NCBI GenBank assembly: GCA_019420275.1
Contig: JAHZHN010000001.1
Coordinates: 186,001 to 250,000, forward strand
Length of the DNA stretch: 64,000 nt
Reading direction: 5' to 3'
DNA from: Clostridiales bacterium
GTDB taxonomy: Bacteria > Bacillota > Clostridia > Lachnospirales > Lachnospiraceae
This document shows, piece after piece, positions 44,966-54,095 of this stretch. The stretch's first letter is position 1. The number at the start of each line of letters is the position of its first letter. A program made the position numbers and the translations under genes. The notes beneath the pieces were generated by a model. That model ran no database searches. It was not told the DNA's origin and saw only the letters and a list, made by a program, of their open reading frames with translations.

Positions 44966-46330
44966 TTAATTCTTAAAGCTGTGGATTGGAGCAGGAATTC
45001 TTCCGCCTCGATTTACAAAATCATCACAGGAGAATTCATTGACCGGCATAATCGGAGCATATCCTAATAATCCTCCGAATTCCACCTGATCTCCCACATC
45101 TTTTCCGACTGCCGGAATTACACGGACTGCTGTCGTCTTCTGATTGATCATTCCAAGTGCCATCTCGTCGGCAATCAGACCCGCAATCGTCGTTGCTTTT
45201 GTTTTTCCTGGAATGGCAATCATATCCAGCCCTACAGAACATACACATGTCATCGCTTCCAGCTTCTCCAAAGTTAACGCTCCGGCATTGACTGCATCAA
45301 TCATCCTCTGATCCTCACTAACAGGAATGAAAGCTCCGCTCAATCCTCCCACATAGGAAGAAGCCATAACTCCGCCTTTCTTTACCTGATCATTCAGCAT
45401 TGCAAGAGCAGCCGTTGTTCCAGGCGCACCTGCGTATTCCAGACCAATCTCTTCCAGAATCTCTCCAACACTGTCACCTGCTGCCGGCGTCGGTGCAAGA
45501 GAAAGATCGATGATTCCAAATGGAATCCCAAGTCTTCTGGATGCTTCTTTAGCAACCAGCTGTCCCACGCGGGTTACTTTAAATGCAGTTTTCTTAATTG
45601 TCTCACAAAGAACTTCAAAATTCTCTCCTCTGACCTTCTCAATCGCACGTTTCACAACGCCAGGACCACTGACACCTACATTGATAACTGCATCGGCTTC
45701 TGTTACGCCATGGAATGCTCCAGCCATAAACGGATTGTCATCCGGCGCATTGCAGAATACGACAAATTTGGCGCATCCAAGACATTGATTTTCTTTGGTC
45801 AGTTCTGCGGTTTCTTTGACCATCTCTCCAATCAGTTTTACCGCATCCATATTGATTCCTGTTTTTGTAGATCCTACATTGACAGAGGAACACACAAAAT
45901 CTGTCTGTGCCAGTGCCTGCGGAATGGAACGAATCAAAAGTTCATCTGCTTTTGTCATTCCCTTGCTTACCAGTGCAGAATATCCTCCGAGGAAGTTAAC
46001 TCCGACCTTTTTTGCGGCCTTGTCTAATGTTTTTGCGATTTCAACAAAATCTTCTGAGGTTTTGCATACATTGCCTCCCACCAAAGAAACAGGTGTAACA
46101 GAAATCCTTTTATTTACAATGGGAATTCCAAATTCCCTCTCAATATCTTTTCCTGTCTTAACCAGATCCGCAGCTACCGTTGTAATTTTGCGATATATAT
46201 TTTCTTTTACTTCATCTAGTGTTGTCCCAACACAATCCAGCAGGCTGATACCTATGGTGATCGTGCGCACGTCCAGATTCATCTCATGAATCATCTTATT
46301 CGTTTCAAAAACTTCATTTAGATTAATCAT
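44966..46330 (-). CDS. DUF711 / UPF0210 family protein
   Basis: A 454-residue protein of the PFL-like DUF711 family, with DVRTITIGISLLDCVG at the start, NVGSTKTGINMDAV and PLSLAPTPAAGDSVG-like motifs (IDLSLAPTPAAGDSVG). The fold is related to glycyl radical enzymes, but there is no radical glycine. It follows an ACT-domain gene by 19 bases, the conserved pair in Firmicutes. Role unknown. Confidence 0.9.
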   Translation of the reverse strand: MINLNEVFETNKMIHEMNLDVRTITIGISLLDCVGTTLDEVKENIYRKITTVAADLVKTGKDIEREFGIPIVNKRISVTPVSLVGGNVCKTSEDFVEIAKTLDKAAKKVGVNFLGGYSALVSKGMTKADELLIRSIPQALAQTDFVCSSVNVGSTKTGINMDAVKLIGEMVKETAELTKENQCLGCAKFVVFCNAPDDNPFMAGAFHGVTEADAVINVGVSGPGVVKRAIEKVRGENFEVLCETIKKTAFKVTRVGQLVAKEASRRLGIPFGIIDLSLAPTPAAGDSVGEILEEIGLEYAGAPGTTAALAMLNDQVKKGGVMASSYVGGLSGAFIPVSEDQRMIDAVNAGALTLEKLEAMTCVCSVGLDMIAIPGKTKATTIAGLIADEMALGMINQKTTAVRVIPAVGKDVGDQVEFGGLLGYAPIMPVNEFSCDDFVNRGGRIPAPIHSFKN

Positions 46331-46349
46331 TTTGCCACCCCGTTATATT

Positions 46350-46622
46350 TTAAATTCTATGCATAATATCAAAAATCTTCTCATTCTGTGCCTGGATGAC
46401 TACGCCGATCTCCTCACCAATCTGCTGCAGTTCCGCAGAAAGAGTATTCATATCTTTAGATGAGTCCTTTGGATCCACTACCATCATCATATTAAAAAAT
46501 CCTCCGGTAATGGTTTGAGAAATATCCAAAATATTCACCTTATTGCTTGCGAGATAATCGCAGACTTTTGCGATGATTCCCACTCCGTCTTTTCCCACAA
46601 CTGTAATGACTGTTCTATCCAT
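46350..46622 (-). CDS. ACT domain protein (UPF0237)
   Basis: A 90-residue single ACT domain (TVVGKDGVGIIAKVCDYLA, then ILDISQTI). ACT domains bind amino acids or other small ligands and regulate partners. It is coupled to the DUF711 gene, suggesting a regulatory subunit for that protein. Confidence 0.9.
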   Translation of the reverse strand: MDRTVITVVGKDGVGIIAKVCDYLASNKVNILDISQTITGGFFNMMMVVDPKDSSKDMNTLSAELQQIGEEIGVVIQAQNEKIFDIMHRI

Positions 46623-46646
46623 GATCCTAAATCCTCCTAATTTTCA

Positions 46647-47426
46647 TTAAACGATTGTTACAGATGACACCGCATCTCTCTTTGCCACTTCCAGCGGCAG
46701 TTCTGCTTTGTCCGGCAGAGAAATCTTTACCGTCTCATAGGCAAGCTTCTCGTAATTATTTTCCTTGCTCAGATGTCCCAGATATACTTTCCGTGTTTCT
46801 TCCGTTGCCGTATCCTGAATCAGCTGTGCACACCGCTCATTGGAGAGATGCCCTCTGCGGCCCAGAATCCTGCGCTTCAGATAATAAGGATATCTGCCCA
46901 CCTGCAGCATATTGACATCATGATTTGCTTCTACAAACAAAATATCTGATCCATAAATTTTCTCCACCAGATATTCATCATAATCTCCAAGATCCGTAGC
47001 GATACTTGCCTTGCTGCCGCTAGACCAAAAAGAATAACATACTGGATCTGCGGCATCATGCCATACCCGGGAGGCCTCTACCTTGATATCTCCGATCCAG
47101 AATGGATGATCCGCTTCGATTGACTGAAACAAATTTCTATCAACCTTCCCAAGATTTTTATATTCGAAAATCGCATCGATCGTCTTTCCTGTAGCAAATA
47201 CCGGAAGTCCGTATCTTCTGGAAATAACTCCCAGTCCTTTGATATGATCCGTATGCTCGTGGGTGATCAAGATTCCCGAGAATTCCGGCACTGTCAAATC
47301 AAGCTCCTTCAGGCCTGCCTCAATCCTCTTGGCGCTGATTCCACAATCTACCAGCAGTTTTGTATCTTCGGTACCGACGAAGATCGCATTTCCTTCGCTG
47401 CTGCTTGCAATGCTTGTTAATTCCAT
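46647..47426 (-). CDS. MBL-fold hydrolase, YycJ/WalJ-like
   Basis: A 259-residue metallo-beta-lactamase fold. THEHTDHIKGL binds the metals, with SSSEGNAIFVG at the N-terminus and FVEANHD and GHLSNERCAQL later, as in YycJ. The start at 47426 (MELTS) follows AGAGG. YycJ proteins act in DNA repair or cell-wall coordination near walRK; no walRK genes are near here. Confidence 0.87.
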   Translation of the reverse strand: MELTSIASSSEGNAIFVGTEDTKLLVDCGISAKRIEAGLKELDLTVPEFSGILITHEHTDHIKGLGVISRRYGLPVFATGKTIDAIFEYKNLGKVDRNLFQSIEADHPFWIGDIKVEASRVWHDAADPVCYSFWSSGSKASIATDLGDYDEYLVEKIYGSDILFVEANHDVNMLQVGRYPYYLKRRILGRRGHLSNERCAQLIQDTATEETRKVYLGHLSKENNYEKLAYETVKISLPDKAELPLEVAKRDAVSSVTIV

Positions 47427-47500
47427 GAATTTTACCTCTTCTTTCGCCAAACCGTTCTCTTTAGTATAGCATATGGGTATGACAGAATCTACTTTTTCTT

Positions 47501-48121
47501 TTAAAATCCACTTGCGGCAGGCGATTCACTCATATCGCCAAGGATTTCCCGGATCTGACCTTTGGTCTCCTCAATATCTCCAGAATTATCTATCACATGG
47601 GTTGCCGCTTCTTTAAACTCTTCTTCTGTTTTTTGACTTCCGATCATCTGCCGGATCTTCCGGTCAGAATATCCTCTTGATGCTTTTAATCTTTGAAAAC
47701 GAATATCTTCTCTCGTATAGATATACCAAAGCTGGTCAAATAAAGATTCATATTGTGCTCCTACCAAAAGCGCCGCTTCGCAGACAACCAAAGCATCAGG
47801 ATCTTCTTTTTGTAGCTTTCCAATCTGGCGCATAATCTCTTCATCTACATTTTTATGAGTAATCTCATTTAAAATCTTAAGTTTCTTTTCACTGCAAAAT
47901 ACAATAGATCCCAGCACTTCCCGGTCAATAAACCCATCTGCTTTTACGATGCCTTTACCAAATGCTTTTACAATGCCTTTGTAGCTTATCCCCCCTGGTT
48001 CCATCAGCTTATGAGCTATCAAATCCGCAATGATGATTCTTGCACCATATTCATTTTCCAATATATCTAAGATTTTACTTTTTCCAGAGCCAACGCCCCC
48101 GGTAATACCAATTATTTTCAT
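47501..48121 (-). CDS. coaE: Dephospho-CoA kinase
   Basis: A 206-residue kinase for the last step of CoA synthesis. P-loop GGVGSGKS (8-15), then IIADLIAHKLMEPG and the lid SRGYSDRKIRQM-like segment. The start at 48121 has AAGGAG upstream. It lies ten bases after polA, a common Firmicutes pairing. Confidence 0.95.
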   Translation of the reverse strand: MKIIGITGGVGSGKSKILDILENEYGARIIIADLIAHKLMEPGGISYKGIVKAFGKGIVKADGFIDREVLGSIVFCSEKKLKILNEITHKNVDEEIMRQIGKLQKEDPDALVVCEAALLVGAQYESLFDQLWYIYTREDIRFQRLKASRGYSDRKIRQMIGSQKTEEEFKEAATHVIDNSGDIEETKGQIREILGDMSESPAASGF

Positions 48122-48131
48122 TTTACACTCC

Positions 48132-50765
48132 TTATTTTGCTTCATACCAGTTATTACCAGTATTAATGTCGATTTCCAAAGGGATTGCCAAATCAGCTGC
48201 ATGCATCATCTCCGTTTTCAAGATTTCCTTTACCTCTTCCAATTCCTCCATCCATGTCTCTATTAGCAGCTCATCATGAATCTGTAAAATCAATCTAGAT
48301 TTCATTTTCTTTTCTTTCAGCTTCATATTCACCCGAACCATGGCAATCTTAATGATATCAGCCGCGGTCCCCTGAATCGGAGAATTCATTGCCACTCTTT
48401 CTCCGAAGTTTCTCTGGGCAAAATTCTTTGATTTCAATTCAGGAATCGGGCGTCTCCTATGGAACATCGTCTCTACAAATCCATCCATCTTCCCTTTTTC
48501 TACTTCCTGATCTAAATACTTCTTAACTTTTGGATAAGTTGCAAAATATTTATCGATATAATCCTGTGCCTGCTTCCTCGTAATCTTTAAGTCCTGGCTC
48601 AGGCCAAAAGCACTCAGACCATAAATGATTCCGAAATTTACAGCTTTGGCATCTCGTCTTTGTAAACTTGTGACTTCATCCATAGGAATCCCGAACACTT
48701 CCGACGCAGTTCTTGCATGAATATCCTGATTTTCCTGATAGGCATGAATCAGTTTCTCATCTTTTGATAAATGTGCCAAAACTCTTAGTTCAATCTGAGA
48801 ATAATCAGCATCAAGGAAAATGTATCCTTTCTCCGGCAAAAAAACTTTACGAATTTGACGCCCCAGATCCATACGAACCGGTATATTCTGAAGATTCGGT
48901 TCTGTACTGCTGATTCTACCCGTTGCAGTGATTGTCTGATTGAATTTGCCATGGATTCTTTCATCCTCTCCGATAAAATTGGCAAGCCCATCTGCATATG
49001 TTGATTTTAATTTGGTCAGCTGCCGGTACTCCAGGATCATTGGCACGATTGGATACAAATGTTCAATCTTCTCCAGAACATCTACACTGGTAGAATATCC
49101 GGTCTTTGTTTTCTTTCCGCCTTCCAGCTTCATATGCTCAAACAAAACCACGCCCAGCTGTTTCGGGGAATTAATATTAAATTCTTCCCCTGCTTCTCCA
49201 TAAATCATATTTTGAAGTTCCTCAATTCGGCCCACCAGCTGATCACCATAGTCTTTCAGCGCCTGTCGGTCCACATGAATTCCTCTTTCTTCCATATCAT
49301 ACAATGCAAACATTGTCGGAATCTCAATATTTCGATAAAGATTCATCATACCCATTTCTGTAAGCTGATCTGATAACGGTCCAATGGCTTCTCTGGAAAC
49401 ATAGGCTTCCATTCCAATAATTTTCCTGCCTTCTTCTGTCAGTCCTTCTTCATTAATCATTGGTTTCTTCTTATTTAATAATTCTTTTCTGGATGGTATC
49501 ATCAGACTCAGATAATCTCTGGCAATATCATCATATTCATACGTACTTTTCAGCGGATTGATAAGATATGCCGCAAGTGAAATATCAAAAACGGACGGTG
49601 TCCCTTCCTTTATCTTAAGTTTACCCAGATATTCTTTGGTTTCCATCATCCCTACAGATTCCGCAGAAAAATACAGGCGGCTAATCTGATCCATAAGAAA
49701 CTCCCTGGTGATAAATCCTTCCGCCGGTAAAAGGTATACCTGCTGTCCAATAATAGATAATCCTGTCCAGAAACTGTCTCCCTCTTCATAAATGGAAACG
49801 CCTATTTGCGGTCTTTCTGCAGCTTTCGCAAAAATCTCTTCTGCCCGCACCAAATCATGGACAATCTCTGTCTCTAATTGAAATTCATCCGGGTCATCAC
49901 CATCAAAACGCTTTAGCACAGACTTAAATTCCAATTTTTTCAGAAGCTGGTATGCCTCCTGGGTATAGATGTTCTGAATCTTGGCATCTTCCAGTTTGAT
50001 TTCCACTGGACAATTCAATTTAATCGTAGCAAGTTCTTTGCTCATAACCCCCTGTTCATAATATTCCTTCAGATTATTTTTTGCCCGGTTTGGTTTCACT
50101 TCCTCAATATGCTCATAAGCATTTTCAATGCAGTGAAATTCTTTGATGAGCTTTGTCGCTGTTTTCTCTCCGATTCCCGGGATTCCCGGAATATTGTCAG
50201 AAGTATCTCCCATCAGAGCTTTTACATCAATAAATTCCTTTGGTGTTACCTGATATTTCTCCACCACATCCGCCGCATAATAATCTTCCACGATAGTTCC
50301 TGACATCTTTGTCTTTGGAATCCGAATTTGTACTTTGTCTGTTGCAAGCTGCAGCAGATCACGGTCTCCAGATATGATCTTGACTTCATATCCTTGAGAC
50401 TCTCCAATAACAGACATAGTTCCCAAAAGATCATCTGCTTCATACCCTTCCTGCATCATCATCGGAACGTCCATCGCCTTCAGCACATCTTTGATTACTG
50501 GAACCTGCTCCGCCAGTTCATCCGGCATTCCTTTTCTCGTTCCTTTGTAATCTGCAAACATCTTATGGCGGAACGTTGGCGCTTTCAAATCGAAAGCGAC
50601 TGCCAGATGAGTCGGGTGTTCTTCTTCCAAGAACTTAAACATAATATTTAAAAAGCCAAGTACTGCATTGGTATGAAGCCCCTGGCTGTTGGTCATATCT
50701 GGTAGTCCGTAAAACGCACGGTTTAAAATGCTGTTTCCGTCAATTAATAACAATTTTTCTTCCAT
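48132..50765 (-). CDS. polA: DNA polymerase I
   Basis: An 877-residue family A polymerase. The 5' nuclease (1-290) has LIDGNSILNRAFYGLP and GYEADDLLG. The middle 3' exonuclease-like domain lacks the DxE catalytic motif (RPQIGVSIYEEGDSF), so there is probably no proofreading, as in Bacillus/Taq relatives. The polymerase has DYSQIELRVLAHLS, RRDAKAVNFGIIYG and QIHDELLIE. It is the upstream partner of coaE. Confidence 0.96.
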   Translation of the reverse strand: MEEKLLLIDGNSILNRAFYGLPDMTNSQGLHTNAVLGFLNIMFKFLEEEHPTHLAVAFDLKAPTFRHKMFADYKGTRKGMPDELAEQVPVIKDVLKAMDVPMMMQEGYEADDLLGTMSVIGESQGYEVKIISGDRDLLQLATDKVQIRIPKTKMSGTIVEDYYAADVVEKYQVTPKEFIDVKALMGDTSDNIPGIPGIGEKTATKLIKEFHCIENAYEHIEEVKPNRAKNNLKEYYEQGVMSKELATIKLNCPVEIKLEDAKIQNIYTQEAYQLLKKLEFKSVLKRFDGDDPDEFQLETEIVHDLVRAEEIFAKAAERPQIGVSIYEEGDSFWTGLSIIGQQVYLLPAEGFITREFLMDQISRLYFSAESVGMMETKEYLGKLKIKEGTPSVFDISLAAYLINPLKSTYEYDDIARDYLSLMIPSRKELLNKKKPMINEEGLTEEGRKIIGMEAYVSREAIGPLSDQLTEMGMMNLYRNIEIPTMFALYDMEERGIHVDRQALKDYGDQLVGRIEELQNMIYGEAGEEFNINSPKQLGVVLFEHMKLEGGKKTKTGYSTSVDVLEKIEHLYPIVPMILEYRQLTKLKSTYADGLANFIGEDERIHGKFNQTITATGRISSTEPNLQNIPVRMDLGRQIRKVFLPEKGYIFLDADYSQIELRVLAHLSKDEKLIHAYQENQDIHARTASEVFGIPMDEVTSLQRRDAKAVNFGIIYGLSAFGLSQDLKITRKQAQDYIDKYFATYPKVKKYLDQEVEKGKMDGFVETMFHRRRPIPELKSKNFAQRNFGERVAMNSPIQGTAADIIKIAMVRVNMKLKEKKMKSRLILQIHDELLIETWMEELEEVKEILKTEMMHAADLAIPLEIDINTGNNWYEAK

Positions 50766-50838
50766 CGGAATATTCTCCTTCTATTTGTTATGTTTTCCAT
50801 TGTAACAGAACCAGTCAGACAAGTCCACCTTACAAAAA

Positions 50839-50872
50839 TCCCATATGACGGAATTTCTCCGTACATATGGGA
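50839..50872 (-). terminator. Terminator of cysK
   Basis: TCCCATATGTACGGA pairs with TCCGTCATATGGGA (one bulge), followed by TTTTT on the minus strand. Confidence 0.85.
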
Positions 50873-50888
50873 CTTTTGCATCGCATTC

Positions 50889-51818
50889 TTATGAAAACAT
50901 AGGAGTTGACAAATAGCGGTCTCCATTATCCGGGAGAAAAACTACAATATTTTTCCCTTTATTTTCCGGACGTTTTGCTTCCTGAACAGCTGCCCATAAA
51001 GCAGCTCCGGAAGAAATTCCTACCAAAATACCTTCTTCTACCGCCATTGCTTTTCCAAAATCAAAAGCATCTTCATCAGATACGGGCACGACCTTGTCGT
51101 ATATCTTTGTATTCAAAACCTCTGGTACAAACCCTGCACCGATTCCCTGAATTTTATGAGGTCCTGCCTCACCTTTTGAAAGAACTGGAGACGTTGCAGG
51201 CTCCACTGCTATGATTTTAATATCTTCTTTTTTTGATTTTAAATATTCTCCGACACCGGTAATCGTTCCTCCTGTTCCGACACCGGCGACAAAAATATCA
51301 ATCTTTCCTTCCATATCTTCCCAGATTTCCGGACCAGTCGTCAGACGGTGTACCTTTGGATTGGATGGATTTATAAACTGTCCAGCCAAAAACGCATGAT
51401 CCATCTCCTTAGCAAGTTCTTCCGCTTTGGCAATTGCTCCATTCATTCCTTTTGACCCATCCGTCAGGACAATCTCTGCTCCATATGCTTTCAGAAGATT
51501 CCTTCGTTCTACACTCATTGTCTCCGGCATAGTGAGAATCACACGATACCCGCGGGAGGCCGCAATAGATGCCAGCCCAATCCCTGTATTTCCAGAAGTT
51601 GGCTCAATAATCACTGAACCTTCTTTCAATTTACCGGAAGCCTCTGCATCTTCAATCATCTGAAGGGCAATCCTGTCTTTTGCACTTCCCGCTGGATTTA
51701 ATCCTTCCAGCTTCGCAAAAATCTTTGCACCAGTTTCATATTTTTTTTCTATCTTTCCAACTTCCATCAAAGGAGTCTTCCCAATCAGTTCTCCTACGTT
51801 TTTATAAATTCCAGTCAT
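50889..51818 (-). CDS. cysK: Cysteine synthase A
   Basis: A 309-residue PLP enzyme. Lys47 in NPAGSAKDR is the Schiff base, EPTSGNTGIGLA binds substrate, and GVGTGGTITGVG is the phosphate loop. It makes cysteine from O-acetylserine and sulfide. An Rrf2 regulator is encoded just upstream in the same direction, and a dyad overlaps the cysK promoter. Confidence 0.95.
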   Translation of the reverse strand: MTGIYKNVGELIGKTPLMEVGKIEKKYETGAKIFAKLEGLNPAGSAKDRIALQMIEDAEASGKLKEGSVIIEPTSGNTGIGLASIAASRGYRVILTMPETMSVERRNLLKAYGAEIVLTDGSKGMNGAIAKAEELAKEMDHAFLAGQFINPSNPKVHRLTTGPEIWEDMEGKIDIFVAGVGTGGTITGVGEYLKSKKEDIKIIAVEPATSPVLSKGEAGPHKIQGIGAGFVPEVLNTKIYDKVVPVSDEDAFDFGKAMAVEEGILVGISSGAALWAAVQEAKRPENKGKNIVVFLPDNGDRYLSTPMFS

Positions 51819-51860
51819 TGTTGTCTCCTTTCATTTCCTATAATTCCTAGTATTTTAATA

Positions 51861-51898
51861 TGTTATTAACAATATATCACATTTTTTGCATTTGTCAA
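51861..51898 (-). promoter_or_regulatory. cysK promoter with a possible operator
   Basis: TTGACA (51893-51898) and TATATT (51871-51876) on the minus strand, 16 bases apart. The dyad TGTTATTAACA (51861-51871) touches the -10, where a repressor such as the adjacent Rrf2/CymR-like protein could act. Confidence 0.5.
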
Positions 51899-51906
51899 TA
51901 GAAAAA

Positions 51907-51948
51907 AGCAGAAACAACTCCGTACTAAATTACGAAGTCATTTCCGCC
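51907..51948 (-). terminator. Imperfect terminator overlapping the 3' end of the Rrf2 gene
   Basis: GGCGGAAATGACTTCGTA can pair with TACGGAGTTGTTTCTGC (several mismatches and wobbles), followed by TTTTTTC on the minus strand. The last codons of the gene are in the stem. Confidence 0.5.
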
Positions 51949-52362
51949 TTTTACTTTCGCTTGTTCTACAATATCTTCCAATGTAATTTCACTTAAATAT
52001 TCCTGAATCACCTGTCCCAGACCTTCCCAGATTCCGATAGTCGGACACTCCTGATATCGTTCACACTGATTCACCTCATCATCCAGGCAGGCAACCGGCT
52101 GAAGACTCCCTTCCGTAATCTGAAGAATTTCATAAATAGTATAATCTGCCGGTTCTTTTGCCAGCTGGTATCCTCCGTGAGGGCCCCTTAAACTCTTTAA
52201 ATAACCGCAGATGCTCAGCTGACGTACAATCTGCTCCAAATATTTCACAGAAATTCCCTGACGTCTGGATACATCTTTCAGTGCCACCCAATCTCCTGTA
52301 TGATGCATTGCCAGATCATACATAAGACGGACAGCATATCTCCCTTTTGTTGATATTTTCAT
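51925..52362 (-). CDS. Rrf2-family regulator (CymR/IscR-like)
   Basis: A 145-residue winged-helix regulator. It starts MKISTKGRYAVRLMYDLA, recognition region ISVKYLEQIVRQLS, then LRGPHGGYQLAK. Three cysteines (CLDDEVNQCERYQEC, about residues 92-106) match the spacing of Fe-S-sensing Rrf2 proteins, so an iron-sulfur regulator is as likely as CymR. Adjacency to cysK suggests control of cysteine or sulfur genes. Confidence 0.9.
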   Translation of the reverse strand: MKISTKGRYAVRLMYDLAMHHTGDWVALKDVSRRQGISVKYLEQIVRQLSICGYLKSLRGPHGGYQLAKEPADYTIYEILQITEGSLQPVACLDDEVNQCERYQECPTIGIWEGLGQVIQEYLSEITLEDIVEQAKVKGGNDFVI

Positions 52363-52483
52363 AACACCACTCCATGTTTCACTTTTTCTACATAATTACT
52401 ATGATTTATTCTACTTGCTTTCGATTCTATTGTCAATTTTCTTCCCATGATTTACAATAGATTTAAAAAGGAGGCATACTATT

Positions 52484-53095
52484 ATGAGCAAAATCAATAA
52501 AATCACACCCCTTACCCATGTGAAATATCTGAATCTGTACGAACTAGAAGCAGAAAATAAATTCGGGAACACTCATCCTTATTACGTCGCAAGCCGAAAA
52601 AACGAACATACGATGATGGCTGCCACAAAAAAACCAATACCAGACGGCGTTATCATCTACAGTCTTTTTGGCAAAGATCACGATAGAGTAATCATGATTC
52701 GGCAGTTCCGTTACCCACTTAATGATTATATATACGAATTCCCGGCAGGCCTGATCGATCCAGGAGAATCTGTAAAGGAAACCGCCATACGGGAAATGCT
52801 GGAGGAAACCGGCCTTAACTTTACACCTGCAGACTGCGATGATTTTCTGAACCGACCGCATTTTTCCTCTGCCGGAATGACCGATGAAACAAACTGCACC
52901 GTTTATGGATATGCATCCGGAAAGCCGAATCTTGATCATCTGGAGCCAAATGAAGATCTCTCTGTTCATCTGGTAGACCGCGAAGAAGCCAGACGAATTC
53001 TAAAAGAAGAAAATCTTTCTGTAAAAGCTTATTATCTTCTCCTTCATTTTCTTCAGAGCGATCCAGCAGATCCTTTTGCTTTCCTCCATATTTAA
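52484..53095 (+). CDS. Nudix hydrolase, ADP-ribose pyrophosphatase-like
   Basis: A 203-residue protein. The Nudix box reads GLIDPGESVKETAIREMLEE then TGL, with all catalytic Glu present, preceded by the YIYEFPA strand of ADP-sugar hydrolases. GGAGG lies upstream of ATG 52484. It is monocistronic and faces the second GRE activase. Confidence 0.9.
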   Translation: MSKINKITPLTHVKYLNLYELEAENKFGNTHPYYVASRKNEHTMMAATKKPIPDGVIIYSLFGKDHDRVIMIRQFRYPLNDYIYEFPAGLIDPGESVKETAIREMLEETGLNFTPADCDDFLNRPHFSSAGMTDETNCTVYGYASGKPNLDHLEPNEDLSVHLVDREEARRILKEENLSVKAYYLLLHFLQSDPADPFAFLHI

Positions 53096-53110
53096 AATTT
53101 GATATACATC

Positions 53111-53153
53111 AAAAGAAGGAAGACATGCGATTTTCATGTTCTTCCTTCTTTTT
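53111..53153. terminator. Bidirectional terminator
   Basis: AAAAGAAGGAAGACATG pairs with CATGTTCTTCCTTCTTTT (one bulge), T/A-tailed, between convergent genes. Confidence 0.88.
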
Positions 53154-53183
53154 AATAAAACCAAGCCTCTTCCTTCCAGATAT

Positions 53184-54095
53184 TCATGATTCTATGATTA
53201 CATGTTTCACTCCACTACGTTCTGCCCATGAACGAAATTTTTCCATCTGATCTTTGGTATATAATTTAGGATTATCCTGAAAACAATACTCCCGATCAAT
53301 CAGATGATATTTTGACTCTGCCAGCGGATTATAATTTAAAATTTCATATGAAACCTCTGGATAAATGCCACTGATCCATCTTCCCACAGCTTCTATGTTC
53401 TCTTTCACAGCAGTCATTCCAGGAATCATCGGTGTCCGGATGATGACTGCGTCTTTCTTTTCGGATTCCAGCAGGAACTTTAAATTTCTTCGGATTCTTT
53501 CGTTAGAGACTCCTGTATATTTCTTATGGAGATCATCATTTTCCAGTTTGAAATCCGCAAAAATGCGATCCAGATACGGCAGAATTTCCTCCAGGATTTC
53601 CTGTCTGACATAGAGGGAAGTCTCAATAGCCGTATGAATTCCTTCCTTCCTGCACTGCTTCAGCAATTCCATCGCAAATTTCCACTGAAACAAAGGCTCT
53701 CCGCCGGAAAGGGTGACCCCGCCGCCGTGGCGGTAAAATACTTCGTCTTTCCTGATTTCTTCCATTACTTCGTCCACTGTCATTTCTCTGGAATCCATTT
53801 CAACGGCTCCTGCCGGACACCAATCAATGATTTCTGCCCAGTCTTCTGCCGCTTGAGGATTCAGATGGATTTTTCCATTTTCTATTTTCACACCGCCTGC
53901 TCTGCTTTTTTTCACGCAGGTTCCACAGTGGATGCACCGGTTTTCAAAATACAGCGGTCTCTTCCTCACAGAAATTCCTTCTGGGTTCTGGCACCAGACA
54001 CAAGACAGAGGACATCCTTTCAAAAATATCGTCGTACGGATGCCGTCTCCATCATGGGTAGAAAACCTGCGAATATCAAATACTTGTCCTTTCAT
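53184..54095 (-). CDS. Glycyl radical enzyme activase with reduced ferredoxin insert
   Basis: A 303-residue radical SAM activase. CxxxCxxC at C28, C32, C35 (KGCPLSCVWC), and VTLSGGEPLFQ. The insert that normally holds two [4Fe-4S] clusters has only C54, C57, C60 and C93; the fourth position of the first motif is Ser64 and the second motif is missing. One cluster at most is likely. It abuts the 784-residue GRE gene with its ribosome site inside that gene, so they are one operon. Confidence 0.9.
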   Translation of the reverse strand: MKGQVFDIRRFSTHDGDGIRTTIFLKGCPLSCVWCQNPEGISVRKRPLYFENRCIHCGTCVKKSRAGGVKIENGKIHLNPQAAEDWAEIIDWCPAGAVEMDSREMTVDEVMEEIRKDEVFYRHGGGVTLSGGEPLFQWKFAMELLKQCRKEGIHTAIETSLYVRQEILEEILPYLDRIFADFKLENDDLHKKYTGVSNERIRRNLKFLLESEKKDAVIIRTPMIPGMTAVKENIEAVGRWISGIYPEVSYEILNYNPLAESKYHLIDREYCFQDNPKLYTKDQMEKFRSWAERSGVKHVIIES

